Positions 17,410 through 26,961 are shown, numbered from the stretch's first letter. The stretch: 64,000 nt of DNA from CAWDPQ01 sp049642465 (GCA_049642465.1 JBAROV010000148.1:23092-87091); one strand, 5' to 3'. Notes: generated from the letters alone by a model not told the origin. Numbers and translations: made by a program.

Positions 17410-18251
17410 GTGCGTTCGGCGAGCGGTCGGCTCGATTCCTGCGCGATCGCGTGAAGTCGAAGCAGTCGCCCCAACAGCGGTTCGAGTAGATCCAGTCGCA
17501 GCGCGTTCTGAGCGTCGCTTTTGGCCTGCTCCGGCCGTTCGTGGACTTCCAGGAACACGCCGTCAACGCCTGCGGCCACCCCGGCTGACGCAAGCGGTTC
17601 GATGAATTCTGCTTGTCCCGCGGTGACGCCGTCTCCTGCGCCTGGCAGCTGAAGGCTGTGTGTCACGTCATAGATGACGGGATACCCGAGCGAACGCAGA
17701 ATCGGAAACGCGCGCATGTCCACCACGAGATTGTTGTAGCCGAAGCTCACGCCGCGCTCGGTGACCATCACGCGATCGTTCCCGGCGGCGACCACCTTGG
17801 CGATCGCGAAGCGTACGTCCCCTGGGGCGAGGAACTGGCCCTTTTTGATATTGACGACGCGCCCGGCGCGCGCGGCGGCGGCAAGCAGATCGGTCTGTCG
17901 AGAGAGGAAAGCCGGAATTTGCAGGACATCGGCCACTTGTGCCGCCTCGGCGGCCTGACTTGGTTCATGGATGTCGGTCAGGATTGGGACGCCGACTTCA
18001 TGGCGGACGCGCCGCAGGATGCGGAGGCCTTCGGCAAGACCCGGTCCACGATACGACTGCGCTGAGGTTCGATTCGCCTTGTCGTACGACGCCTTGAAGA
18101 TGAACTGAATGCCGGCGCGGCTGGCAATGTCCCGCAAGGCGCGCGCGAGCCCGATCGCGTGCGCTTCGCTTTCGATCACGCAAGGCCCCGCAATCAGCAC
18201 GAGCGGGGAAGCGCCGCCGATCGTCAGGCCCGCGAACTGTAACGGCTTCAC
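17406..18251 (-). CDS. kdsA: Kdo-8-phosphate synthase
   Basis: This 281-residue TIM-barrel protein has LIAGPCVIESEAHA, FKASYDKANRTSAQSYRGPG (phosphate-binding), TDIHEPSQAAEAAQVADVLQIPAFL, NIKKGQFLAP, and VIYDVTHSLQLPGAG near the end. These are KdsA signatures. It condenses phosphoenolpyruvate with arabinose-5-phosphate. A Cys-containing GPCVIES start is present, but I cannot tell from this alone whether the enzyme is the metal-dependent type. It lies 5 bp after pyrG. Confidence 0.96.
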   Translation of the reverse strand: MKPLQFAGLTIGGASPLVLIAGPCVIESEAHAIGLARALRDIASRAGIQFIFKASYDKANRTSAQSYRGPGLAEGLRILRRVRHEVGVPILTDIHEPSQAAEAAQVADVLQIPAFLSRQTDLLAAAARAGRVVNIKKGQFLAPGDVRFAIAKVVAAGNDRVMVTERGVSFGYNNLVVDMRAFPILRSLGYPVIYDVTHSLQLPGAGDGVTAGQAEFIEPLASAGVAAGVDGVFLEVHERPEQAKSDAQNALRLDLLEPLLGRLLRLHAIAQESSRPLAERT

Positions 18252-18256
18252 GCCGC

Positions 18257-19945
18257 TTACCCTACCACGGACTTCACCACGGCAGCCGCCTCGCGAGTCG
18301 TCGTGTCAGAGGCGGTGGCTGGCCGACGGGCGGTCTTGTGGCGATGCGCGGCTTCCACGAACCCGGCAAACAACGGGTGCGGCTTGAGTGGCTTCGATTT
18401 GAACTCGGGGTGGAACTGGACGGCCACATACCACGGGTGTCCAGTCAGCTCGATAATCTCGACGAACTTCCCGTCGTGCGAGCGGCCCACGATCTCGAGT
18501 CCGCGTTCGGTGAGTGTTCGTTCGAACAGACAGTTGAACTCGTAGCGATGCCGATGCCGCTCGTGGATGACGGCCTGTCCATAGAGCTCGCGCGATCTCG
18601 AACCGGCCTTCAACTCGCAGGGGTACGACCCCAGCCGCATCGTCCCGCCCAGCTCATCGACGCCCAGCAGATCGCGAAGCTTGTAAATCACGTTGTTCGC
18701 GGTGTTGGGGGCGCACTCGGTCGAGTCGGCGTCAGCCAGGCCGCAGACGTTGCGCGCGTACTCGACCGCTGCCCACTGGAACCCGTAGCAGATGCCAAAG
18801 TAGGGGATGCCGCGCTCGCGTGCGATTTCGGCGGCGCGCATCATGCCGCGAGTGCCGCGATCGCCAAAACCGCCGGGTACGAGTATCCCGTGCGCACCGT
18901 CCAGCAACTGTTCGCCTCCCGGCTGTTCCAGCGCTTCGGCTTCCACCCAGCGGATGTTTACGCGCAGACGATGCTTGAAGCCACCGTGGTAGAGCGCTTC
19001 GTTCAGACTCTTGTAGGAGTCTTCGTAGCCGACATACTTCCCGACGACGTGAATCGTGATGTCGTCCGACGGATTCTTGATGCGATCCACCAAATCGATC
19101 CAGGCATCCATCCGTGCTTCGGTCTGCGGTAGATGCAGCCGCTGCAGCACGATGCGATCGAGGCCCTCCGCCGCGAGCACCAGCGGCACTTCATAGATGC
19201 TCGACACGTCCTTGGCCGTGATGACGGCCTCTTCGTCAACGTCGCAGAACAAGGCAATCTTTCGCTTGATCTCCTGGTCGAGGAAGCGGTCGGTTCGGCA
19301 AAGCAGAATGTCTGGCTGAATCCCGATTGCGCGAAGGTCGCGCACGCTGTGCTGGGTGGGTTTTGTTTTCAGTTCGCCTGCGGCGCCAATGAAGGGGACG
19401 AGCGTCAGATGGATATAGAGGGTGTTTTCGCGGCCAACGTCCTGTCGAAGCTGGCGAATCGCTTCGACGAATGGCAGGCTCTCGATGTCGCCCACGGTGC
19501 CGCCGATTTCAACCAGGACGATGTCGACGTCGTGAGCGACGGCGCGGATGCTGTCTTTGATTTCGTTCGTGATGTGCGGGATCACCTGCACAGTACGCCC
19601 GAGGTAATCGCCGCGGCGCTCTTTTTGAATCACCGAGAGGTAAATCTTGCCGGTGGTCCAGTTGTTGTTGCGTGTCGTCGTCTGGCTGGTGAAGCGTTCG
19701 TAGTGGCCAAGATCCAGATCCGTTTCCGCCCCGTCGTCGGTGACGTAGACCTCGCCGTGCTGATACGGACTCATCGTGCCAGGATCGACGTTGATGTAGG
19801 GGTCGAATTTCTGCAGCGCGACCTTGTAGCCATGTCCTTCGAGGAGCGCGCCGATCGACGCAGCGGCCAGCCCCTTTCCGAGAGACGAGACGACGCCACC
19901 GGTGACCAGGATGTATTTGACGGGACGGTTGGTCTGCTGCTCCAT
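18257..19945 (-). CDS. pyrG: CTP synthase
   Basis: This 562-residue protein has the N-terminal amidoligase domain (YILVTGGVVSSLGKGLAAAS, the DPYINVDPGTMSPYQHGEV segment, EIGGTVGDIE) and a C-terminal class I glutamine amidotransferase domain with the nucleophile in YFGICYGFQ and the His/Glu pair in VQFHPEF. It aminates UTP to CTP. It lies between kdsB and kdsA, so CTP would be supplied alongside the CMP-Kdo synthetase. The C-terminal ~30 residues are a variable Ala/Thr-rich tail. Confidence 0.97.
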   Translation of the reverse strand: MEQQTNRPVKYILVTGGVVSSLGKGLAAASIGALLEGHGYKVALQKFDPYINVDPGTMSPYQHGEVYVTDDGAETDLDLGHYERFTSQTTTRNNNWTTGKIYLSVIQKERRGDYLGRTVQVIPHITNEIKDSIRAVAHDVDIVLVEIGGTVGDIESLPFVEAIRQLRQDVGRENTLYIHLTLVPFIGAAGELKTKPTQHSVRDLRAIGIQPDILLCRTDRFLDQEIKRKIALFCDVDEEAVITAKDVSSIYEVPLVLAAEGLDRIVLQRLHLPQTEARMDAWIDLVDRIKNPSDDITIHVVGKYVGYEDSYKSLNEALYHGGFKHRLRVNIRWVEAEALEQPGGEQLLDGAHGILVPGGFGDRGTRGMMRAAEIARERGIPYFGICYGFQWAAVEYARNVCGLADADSTECAPNTANNVIYKLRDLLGVDELGGTMRLGSYPCELKAGSRSRELYGQAVIHERHRHRYEFNCLFERTLTERGLEIVGRSHDGKFVEIIELTGHPWYVAVQFHPEFKSKPLKPHPLFAGFVEAAHRHKTARRPATASDTTTREAAAVVKSVVG

Positions 19946-19981
19946 TGCTCCGTGGGCTCCCTGCGTTTCAGCGGTTGATAA

Positions 19982-20785
19982 TCACGACCTGACCTCGGTA
20001 GCGGCGGGGATCAGGCGCCGCACGCGCTCGAGATCTTCCGGCGTATCCACGCCGATCGACTCGTGCGATGTTTCGATGGCCTTGATGCGGATGCCGTTCT
20101 CGAGCGCGCGCAATTGCTCGAGTGCTTCCGACCGTTCGAGCACTGACGGTGGCAAGGTCGCCAGGCGAAGGAGGGTCGTCCGCCGATAGACGTAAAGGCC
20201 GATGTGCGCCCAGGCCGGCGCGGCTGGCGCCCCGGCGCGCACGTACGGTATCGGCGCACGGGAAAAGTACAACGCGTATCCGTTCAGATCGACGACGACC
20301 TTGGTCAGGTTTGGATCCTTGATTTCTTCCGGGTCGTCAATGCGCCGGCGAAGCGTGGCCATCTCGAGCGCGGGATCGGCCTGCAAGGGTGCGACGGCCT
20401 GATCGATGGTCGCCGGGTCGATCAGCGGTTCGTCCCCCTGAACGTTGACGATGATGTCGCAGGACAGATCCGCCGCCACTTCCGCCAGCCGATCGGTACC
20501 GCTCGGGTGACGTGCTGATGTCATCCGCGCGGTACCCCCGAAGGACGAGACCGCCCGGTAAATCCGCTCATCGTCGGTTGCCACGATGACCGACGAGACC
20601 GAACGAGCCTCGGCCGCACGACGGTAGACGTGCTCAATCATCGGCCGTCCGCCGATGTCTGCGAGAGCCTTGCCGGGAAGTCTGGTTGACGCGAAACGCG
20701 CCGGGATGATGGCGATGACCGATGCGGAAGCTGTATCGAGGGTAGAAACCGGACTCGAAACAGGGTGCACGACAAATCTTACCAC
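19982..20785 (-). CDS. kdsB: CMP-Kdo synthetase (3-deoxy-manno-octulosonate cytidylyltransferase)
   Basis: At 267 residues it is slightly longer than the usual ~250 because of an N-terminal extension; a GTG at 20770 is an alternative start. The nucleotidyltransferase core begins VIAIIPARFASTRLPGKALADIGGRPMIEHV, followed by VIVATDDERI, HPSGTDRLAEV and VNVQGDEPLIDP, all KdsB motifs. It activates Kdo with CTP. It is the first gene of the reverse-strand operon kdsB-pyrG-kdsA-kdsD-kdsC-lapB and is divergent from the gene starting at 20895, so the promoter should be in the 109-bp gap. Confidence 0.96.
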   Translation of the reverse strand: MVRFVVHPVSSPVSTLDTASASVIAIIPARFASTRLPGKALADIGGRPMIEHVYRRAAEARSVSSVIVATDDERIYRAVSSFGGTARMTSARHPSGTDRLAEVAADLSCDIIVNVQGDEPLIDPATIDQAVAPLQADPALEMATLRRRIDDPEEIKDPNLTKVVVDLNGYALYFSRAPIPYVRAGAPAAPAWAHIGLYVYRRTTLLRLATLPPSVLERSEALEQLRALENGIRIKAIETSHESIGVDTPEDLERVRRLIPAATEVRS

Positions 20786-20894
20786 GACTGCACGCTATCG
20801 CATGCGGCTCGAGCAGCGTTGTTCGTGCGGTGTGGTACTATTGATGGCGCGCGCCGAAGTTTCGGAACGTAAAACCGGGCTTCGAACCACACAC

Positions 20895-21425
20895 ATGACA
20901 GTCCGACGGGCCGTAGTGTACGGCGGCACCTGCTGCTTGCTGGCGGCTTGGCTGGCGTCTGCGGCATCGACGACACGGCGTCCGCCCGTGACCTACCAGG
21001 AACCTTCCGTGACGGGTACTGCTGCGACCGAAACCCTCGCCTCCGAGGTGGAGGCGCACGCCGCGCGGTTGCGCGAACGGCTCGCGACCGCCCCGCGCCC
21101 CCAGTTGCCTCATCGGAACCCGTTCGTCTTTGAATCGCGCCCCAGCGTCCCTCAGCGGCCATTCGCCCTCCGCGCGGATCCCGCCATCGTACCCGAGCCG
21201 CTTCCGCCGCCGGAGCCGACGCTTTCGTTGATTGGGATCACCGAGGATCAGAGCCCGAAGGGACTGGTGCGGACCGCCATCATCACAGGGGACGCTGATG
21301 CGGTGTTCGTACTGGCCGTTGGGGAGACCGTGTTGGACCGATACAGGGTTGAAGCGATCGGAGCCGATGCGGTGGAGTTGAAGGAAATCGCGACCAACGC
21401 GGTCCGACGACTCGCGCTGCGCTAA
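20895..21425 (+). CDS. Signal-anchored protein with PilP/GspC-like C-terminal domain
   Basis: This protein has 176 residues from the ATG at 20895 (MTVRRAVVYGGTCC). An N-terminal hydrophobic segment (CCLLAAWLASAAS) is followed by a Pro-rich linker containing HRNPFVF. A small beta domain (LSLIGITEDQ, TAIITGDADAVFVLAVGETVLDRYRVEAIGADAVELKE) has the pattern of the PilP/GspC homology region. This would be a periplasmic secretion- or pilus-linked protein, but it stands alone between the Kdo operon and serA. The family link is my pattern reading. The stop overlaps the serA stop. Confidence 0.65.
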   Translation: MTVRRAVVYGGTCCLLAAWLASAASTTRRPPVTYQEPSVTGTAATETLASEVEAHAARLRERLATAPRPQLPHRNPFVFESRPSVPQRPFALRADPAIVPEPLPPPEPTLSLIGITEDQSPKGLVRTAIITGDADAVFVLAVGETVLDRYRVEAIGADAVELKEIATNAVRRLALR

Positions 21426-23011
21426 ACCCTCACCAGCGACGCTGTCCGAATTGCTTTCGCTGCCCTGATTTCTTCCAGCGCCCGCTGCAGCGACCCGTCG
21501 TCTTTTGACGGCTCGTCAATCTTGACCAGGCCAACCGCGCCGGAATCGCTGCGCCCGAGGGCGAAATTCGCAATGTTCAATCGATGCCGTCCCAGGATTG
21601 TCCCCACTTCACCGATGACGCCGGGCTGATCGTTGTTCGTGATCACGATGAGCGTTCCCTCGAGCGGCGCTTCGATGTCGACGCCGTCAACCGCCGAGAG
21701 GCGCGGATTGCCGGGCTCGAACACCGTGCCCTCAACCCACCGCTCGCCGTCACTCGTGTGCAGCTTGACCGACAACACATTCGTGAAATCGCGCGGACGT
21801 GAGCTGCGCGTCTCGATGATTTCGATTCCGCGCTGCACCGCGACGGCGCGGGCGTTGACGATCGTCACCGCTGATGAGAGCAGCGGCTGAAGCACGCCGA
21901 CCACGACGGCGCTCGCCAGCATTTCGGCGCGGGCGCTGACGAGCGGTCCGTAATACCGAATCCCTATGCGATGAGTGCGTCCGGTCGCGAGCTGCGCGAC
22001 GATCGATCCGAGCCGTTCGGCAAGTTGCATCCAGGGTCGCGCCAGCGCGTATTCCTCGACCGGGAGTGCCGGAAAATTGACGGCGTTGCGGATAACGCCG
22101 TCGCGCAGGAAATCTCGCACGTTGGTCGCGGTTTCGGTGCCGACGAGCTCCTGGGCCTCGACGGTAGAAGCCGCAATGTGCGGTGTCGCGACGACTTGGG
22201 GCAGTCGCGTCAACCTGCTGTCTGGCGGCGGCTCGATTTGGAACACATCAAGTCCGGCACCGCCCACATGTCCGCGCTCGATTGCGTCGGCCAGCGCGTT
22301 CTCGTCGATCAACTCTCCTCGCGCGGTGTTGACAATTCGCACACCGGCTTTGCAGAGGGCGAGGCGGCGGGCATCGAGGAGGTGCCGGGTTTCCGTCGTG
22401 GCGGGCACGTGGAGGGTCAGGTAGTCCGATCGCGCACACAAATCGTCCACGGAGAGCAGTTCGATGCCCAGCTTGGTCGCCACTTGTTCGGAGATGAACG
22501 GATCATGGGCGACGACCGCCATGCCAAACGCCTTCGCGCGGATCGCGACTTCCTGACCGACCCGCCCGAGACCGATGACGCCCAGCGTTTTGCCGCGCAG
22601 TTCCGCGCCGGTCAGCCGCTTCTTGTCCCACACTCCCTTTTTCATGGCGGCGTCGGCCGCGGGCACCGCGCGGGCGAGTGCGAGCATGAGGGCCATCGCG
22701 TGCTCCGCGACGCTGACGCTGTTCGCTCCCGGCGAATTCATCACGACGATGCCGCGTTCGGTTGCCGCCGGCACATCGACGTTGTCCACCCCCGTCCCCG
22801 CACGGGCAATCACCCGAAGCCGCTTCGCCTGGGCGATGACGTCGGCATTTACCGTCGTCGCGCTGCGGACGATGAGTGCGTCTGCCTCGGCGAGGTCGCG
22901 TGCGAGTTCAGCAGCCGGACGCTGCGTGCGCGAATCAACGGTCCATCCGGGAACGCTTCGGATTATGTCGATGGCGGAGCTTGGCAACTGGTCGGCGATG
23001 ACGATGTGCAT
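21422..23011 (-). CDS. serA: D-3-phosphoglycerate dehydrogenase
   Basis: This 529-residue protein is the long (type I) SerA. The NAD-binding domain has GVIGLGRVGQEVAIRAKAFGM, VRIVNTARGELIDE, and the catalytic His in VATPHIAASTVEAQ. An intervening allosteric substrate-binding domain (about residues 320-450) and a C-terminal ACT domain (IVITNNDQPGVIGEVGTILG) follow. It oxidises 3-phosphoglycerate in serine synthesis and is probably serine-inhibited through the ACT domain. It is divergent from icd. Confidence 0.96.
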   Translation of the reverse strand: MHIVIADQLPSSAIDIIRSVPGWTVDSRTQRPAAELARDLAEADALIVRSATTVNADVIAQAKRLRVIARAGTGVDNVDVPAATERGIVVMNSPGANSVSVAEHAMALMLALARAVPAADAAMKKGVWDKKRLTGAELRGKTLGVIGLGRVGQEVAIRAKAFGMAVVAHDPFISEQVATKLGIELLSVDDLCARSDYLTLHVPATTETRHLLDARRLALCKAGVRIVNTARGELIDENALADAIERGHVGGAGLDVFQIEPPPDSRLTRLPQVVATPHIAASTVEAQELVGTETATNVRDFLRDGVIRNAVNFPALPVEEYALARPWMQLAERLGSIVAQLATGRTHRIGIRYYGPLVSARAEMLASAVVVGVLQPLLSSAVTIVNARAVAVQRGIEIIETRSSRPRDFTNVLSVKLHTSDGERWVEGTVFEPGNPRLSAVDGVDIEAPLEGTLIVITNNDQPGVIGEVGTILGRHRLNIANFALGRSDSGAVGLVKIDEPSKDDGSLQRALEEIRAAKAIRTASLVRV

Positions 23012-23077
23012 GACAGTCAGTATAATGTTGCGGTTTTTGATGAACAGGAGAGCGTGACCGTCCCCTGACTGCGCCTG

Positions 23078-23111
23078 CCGCGCCGAAGCCTTGGGCGAAG
23101 GCGGGGCGCGG
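23078..23111. repeat. Hairpin repeat CCGCGCC...GGCGCGG in the serA-icd gap
   Basis: An outer 7-bp stem (CCGCGCC, 23078-23084, with GGCGCGG, 23105-23111) encloses an inner GCCTT/AAGGC stem. It sits in the 282-bp divergent spacer between serA and icd. It could be a dispersed intergenic palindrome or an RNA hairpin in one of the leaders. The rest of the spacer contains no gene that I can see. Confidence 0.55.
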
Positions 23112-23293
23112 AGGTATCGCAGGTTTTTTCCGCGGTGGGTTCAACACGCACTATCGTGGTGCAAACCGCTGGAAAGCGCCGATTGGTGGGCAGGATAGCG
23201 GTCAGCGGACGGTGATTTCCACATCCTTTTCCACAGTTTTTGTGAAGATCGCGTAACAGCCCGACGGTAAGGTGACCTAATCTAACGCGTCCT

Positions 23294-24625
23294 ATGCCTA
23301 CGTTCACGATTCTCAAACCACCATCGACAGGATCGGCCATCACGCGAGCGAGCGGGCGATTGATCGTGCCCGACGATCCAATTATTCCATTCATCGAAGG
23401 CGACGGCACAGGCCCCGACATCTGGCGCGCCAGCGTTCGCGTGTTCGATGCCGCGGTGAAGAAGGCCTATGGCGGGAAGCGGCGCATCGCCTGGATGGAG
23501 GTCTACGCCGGCGAGAAAAGCTTCAAGCAGTTCAACACGTGGCTCCCCGATGACACGGTCGAAGCATTTCGCGAGTACTACGTCGGCATCAAGGGGCCGC
23601 TCACGACACCGGTCGGCGGTGGAATCCGCTCGCTCAACGTCGCGCTCCGCCAGCTCCTGGATCTGTTTGTCTGTCTGCGGCCGGTTCGCTGGTACCGAGG
23701 TGTGCCGTCGCCGGTGAAGCGGCCCGAAAAAGTGGACATGGTGATCTTCCGCGAAAACACGGAAGACATCTACGCCGGAATCGAGTACGCACCTGGAACA
23801 CCCGAAGCGCAGAAGCTGCTCGACTTCGTCGCGCGCGAGTTTCCAAAGGATTTCAAGAAGATCCGGTTCGGCAGCAGCGAAGCTTCAGCCCTCTGGCAAC
23901 GGGCGCTGCAGGAGATTGGCGCCCCGGCCCGGCAGGTGGACGTGCAGGTGGGCATTGGCATCAAGCCCATCAGCTATCTCGGGACAGAACGTCTGGTTCA
24001 TAGTGCCATCAGCTACGCCGTCGCGAACAAGCGCAAAAGCGTGACGATCGTCCACAAGGGCAACATCATGAAGTTCACCGAAGGCGCGTTTCGTGACTGG
24101 AGTTACCAGGTCGCGAAGGAGTTCTTCGGTGCCGTCGAGATCGACGGTGGGCCGTGGTGCCGGATTCCGGATGGAAAACCGGGCGCCGGACTCGTCATCA
24201 AGGATGCGATTGCCGACATCGCGCTGCAGCAGGTCCTGACGCGCCCGGACGAATTCGACGTTATCGCCACGCCGAACCTCAACGGGGACTATCTGTCCGA
24301 TGCCCTGGCGGCGCAAGTGGGCGGAATTGGCATCGCGCCGGGGGGCAACATCAACTACGTCACGGGGCACGCGATCTTCGAAGCGACCCACGGCACGGCC
24401 CCGAAATACGCAAACCTCGACAAGGTGAACCCCGGCTCCGTCATCCTCTCTGGCGAAATGATGCTGCGTCACCTGGGATGGCCGGAGGCGGCCGATCTGG
24501 TCGTCAAGGGGATGGACGCGGCCATTTCGTTGCGTCGCGTGACCTACGACTTCGCACGGCTGATGGAAGGCGCCACAGAAGTACGGACGTCGGAGTTCGC
24601 CGACGCAATCATCGAGAGCATGTAA
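23294..24625 (+). CDS. icd: NADP-dependent isocitrate dehydrogenase
   Basis: This 443-residue protein of the isocitrate/isopropylmalate dehydrogenase family has PIIPFIEGDGTGPDIW, the substrate loop IRSLNVALRQLLDLFVCLRPVRW, FRENTEDIYAGIEY, VHKGNIMKFTEGAFRDW and the coenzyme loop ATHGTAPKYANLDKVNPGS. The set matches bacterial type I NADP-Icd. It decarboxylates isocitrate to 2-oxoglutarate. It leads a TCA-cycle gene block and is followed 6 bp later by mdh. Confidence 0.96.
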   Translation: MPTFTILKPPSTGSAITRASGRLIVPDDPIIPFIEGDGTGPDIWRASVRVFDAAVKKAYGGKRRIAWMEVYAGEKSFKQFNTWLPDDTVEAFREYYVGIKGPLTTPVGGGIRSLNVALRQLLDLFVCLRPVRWYRGVPSPVKRPEKVDMVIFRENTEDIYAGIEYAPGTPEAQKLLDFVAREFPKDFKKIRFGSSEASALWQRALQEIGAPARQVDVQVGIGIKPISYLGTERLVHSAISYAVANKRKSVTIVHKGNIMKFTEGAFRDWSYQVAKEFFGAVEIDGGPWCRIPDGKPGAGLVIKDAIADIALQQVLTRPDEFDVIATPNLNGDYLSDALAAQVGGIGIAPGGNINYVTGHAIFEATHGTAPKYANLDKVNPGSVILSGEMMLRHLGWPEAADLVVKGMDAAISLRRVTYDFARLMEGATEVRTSEFADAIIESM

Positions 24626-24631
24626 ACACGC

Positions 24632-25570
24632 ATGAACAGAAAAGTGACCGTCGTCGGTGGCGCCGGCAATGTTGGCGCCACTGTGGCCAGGGCAATTGCT
24701 GACAAGGAACTCGCCGATGTCGTGATCATCGACATCGCCGATCAGAAAGCCGCTGGGATCGGCCTCGACATGCTCGAGGCATGCCCGATCGAAGGCTCCG
24801 ATTCCCGAGTCGTCGGATATGGGGCCAATGACGAAGGGTGGCGGGCAACGGCGGACTCGGACGTGGTGGTCATTACGTCCGGCGTCCCGCGAAAACCGGG
24901 AATGAGCCGCGACGACCTGCTGCAGGTCAATTACAAGATCATGCAGTCGGTCACCGAGCAGATCGTTCGCTACTCGCCGAAGACAATCATTGTCCCCGTC
25001 GCGAACCCCTTGGATGCCATGTGCCAGGCCGTGTACCGGCTGAGCAAGTTCCCGCGCGAGCGGATCATCGGAATGGCGGGCGTGCTGGACTCCTCTCGGA
25101 TGAGCACGTTCATTGCGATGGAGCTGGGCGTGTCGGTGGAGAACGTCCATTCGTTCGTGCTGGGCGGCCATGGCGACACAATGGTCCCGCTGCCGCGCTA
25201 TTCGACCGTTGCCGGCATTCCGATTACCGAACTGCTGTCCAAGGAACGGATTGACGCGATCAGCAAGCGTACGGCGGAGGGCGGCGCGGAGATCACGAAG
25301 CTGGTTGGCACGAGCGCCTGGTATGCCCCCGGGTCGGCGGCCGCCGAGATGGTTGAGGTCATCCTCAAAGACAAGAAGAAGATTCTGCCTTGCTCGGTCT
25401 TTCTCCAGGGCGAGTACGGGATTCAGGATCTGTTCGTCGGCGTCCCCGTCAAGTTGGGCGCCCGCGGCGTCGAGCAGATCATTGAAATCAAATTGACGCC
25501 CGATGAGGATGCGGCGCTCAAGAAATCAGCGGGCGCGGTCAGAGAGCTGGTGGAAGTGATCAAAGTCTGA
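24632..25570 (+). CDS. mdh: Malate dehydrogenase (LDH-like type)
   Basis: This 312-residue protein starts MNRKVTVVGGAGNVGATVA (Rossmann motif). It contains VVITSGVPRKPGMSRDDLL with substrate-binding arginines, VANPLDAM, RIIGMAGVLDSSRM and the catalytic His in VLGGHGDTMVPLPRY. It is the LDH-like MDH of many non-proteobacterial phyla. It interconverts malate and oxaloacetate with NAD. Directly after icd and ahead of sucCD, it belongs to the TCA block. Confidence 0.95.
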   Translation: MNRKVTVVGGAGNVGATVARAIADKELADVVIIDIADQKAAGIGLDMLEACPIEGSDSRVVGYGANDEGWRATADSDVVVITSGVPRKPGMSRDDLLQVNYKIMQSVTEQIVRYSPKTIIVPVANPLDAMCQAVYRLSKFPRERIIGMAGVLDSSRMSTFIAMELGVSVENVHSFVLGGHGDTMVPLPRYSTVAGIPITELLSKERIDAISKRTAEGGAEITKLVGTSAWYAPGSAAAEMVEVILKDKKKILPCSVFLQGEYGIQDLFVGVPVKLGARGVEQIIEIKLTPDEDAALKKSAGAVRELVEVIKV

Positions 25571-25696
25571 ACGTCACGACAGCTCCTTCGGACATACTGC
25601 CTCGCACTTTCCCTCAGGCCCAGCAACTGCCGAACCTTCGCCGTCGTGTGCTTGATTCGGTCGTGGCGACCGGCACATGATTGAAAGATTGCGCTC

Positions 25697-26857
25697 ATGA
25701 AAATCCACGAGTATCAGGCCAAGGCGATTCTCGGCAGGCACGGCGTGTCGGTGCCCCACGGTGAAGTGGTCTACACCCCGGACGATGCGGAGTCGGTGGC
25801 GCGGAGACTCGGCGGCGGTGTGGCGGTCGTGAAAGCGCAGATTCATGCCGGCGGCCGCGGCAAGGGCGGCGGCGTGAAGGTCGTCAAGAACGCCGAGGAG
25901 GCGCGTCAGGCGGCGGCAAGAATGCTCGGCATGACGCTCGTGACCCACCAGACCGGCCCCGTCGGCCAGAAGGTCGGGCGCGTGCTCGTCGAGCAGGGGC
26001 TCAAAATCAAGCGTGAACTCTACCTCGGGCTCGTGATCGATCGGTCGAGCGAAAAGCCGGTCCTGATGGTGAGCCCCGATGGCGGCGTCGAGATTGAAAA
26101 GGTGGCGGAGCAGACGCCCGAGCGGATTTTCAAGGAATTCATCAATCCTTGCGTCGGTCTCCAGGCGTACCAAACACGCAAGCTGGCATTTGCTCTCGGC
26201 CTCGAAGGTCAGCAGGTGACCCAGGCGTCAAAGTTGATGACTGCCGTGTGGCAGACGTTCCTCGATACCGACGCCTCCCTCATCGAGGTCAATCCACTCA
26301 TCATCACCGAAGAAGGAAACCTGCTCGCGCTCGATGCGAAGATGAACTTCGACGACAACGCGCTCTATCGCCACGCTGACATCAAAGAGATGCGCGACCT
26401 GGCGGAAGAGGACCCGCTCGAGATCGAGGCGTCCAAGTATTCGCTGAACTACATCAAATTGGACGGCACCATCGGATGCATGGTCAACGGTGCCGGACTC
26501 GCGATGGCCACGATGGACATCATCAAGCTTGCCGGAGGCGAGCCGGCGAACTTTCTCGACGTCGGTGGGGGAGCCAACGCCGAGCAGATCAAGAATGCGT
26601 TTCGCATTCTGATGTCGGATCGCAACGTCAAAGCCGTGCTGATCAACATCTTTGGCGGCATCCTGCGGTGCGACATCCTGGCCGAAGGGGTCATCGCGGC
26701 GGTGCGTGACCTTGGTGTCCCCGTTCCGATCGTGATTCGCATGGAAGGAACGAACGTTGAGCAGGGCAAGCAGATGCTCAGGGAGAGCGGCCTGAACTTC
26801 ACCACGGCGGAAACGATGAGTGATGCCGCGGAGCAGGTCGTCGCTCGAGCGCAATAG
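25697..26857 (+). CDS. sucC: Succinyl-CoA synthetase beta subunit
   Basis: At 386 residues it has standard length. It starts MKIHEYQAKAILGRHGV and has the ATP-grasp phrase VVKAQIHAGGRGKGGGVKV, EVNPLIITEEGNLLALDAKMNFDDNA, DGTIGCMVNGAGLAMATMD and FLDVGGGANAEQI. It forms the nucleotide-binding half of the enzyme that makes ATP or GTP from succinyl-CoA. sucD follows after an unusual 104-bp spacer rather than the common short overlap. Confidence 0.97.
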   Translation: MKIHEYQAKAILGRHGVSVPHGEVVYTPDDAESVARRLGGGVAVVKAQIHAGGRGKGGGVKVVKNAEEARQAAARMLGMTLVTHQTGPVGQKVGRVLVEQGLKIKRELYLGLVIDRSSEKPVLMVSPDGGVEIEKVAEQTPERIFKEFINPCVGLQAYQTRKLAFALGLEGQQVTQASKLMTAVWQTFLDTDASLIEVNPLIITEEGNLLALDAKMNFDDNALYRHADIKEMRDLAEEDPLEIEASKYSLNYIKLDGTIGCMVNGAGLAMATMDIIKLAGGEPANFLDVGGGANAEQIKNAFRILMSDRNVKAVLINIFGGILRCDILAEGVIAAVRDLGVPVPIVIRMEGTNVEQGKQMLRESGLNFTTAETMSDAAEQVVARAQ

Positions 26858-26867
26858 CCGAGGACGC

Positions 26868-26945
26868 CTGCGGCCCGAGCGAGGCGCCGGAGGGAAGCCC
26901 GCGCAAGCGGGCCGCGGAGCGAGCGCGAGCGGGGGTGGGGCCCCG
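26868..26945. repeat. GC-rich direct/inverted repeat spacer between sucC and sucD
   Basis: The 104-bp sucC-sucD gap is almost pure G/C with imperfect repeats of GAGCGAG and CGCGAGC. It also contains the palindromes CCCGCGCAAGCGGG and GGGGCCCC. This kind of sequence looks like a dispersed intergenic element rather than leader sequence. It can fold on either strand and could lower sucD expression relative to sucC. Confidence 0.5.
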
Positions 26946-26961
26946 CGAGCACTGAGAAAAG

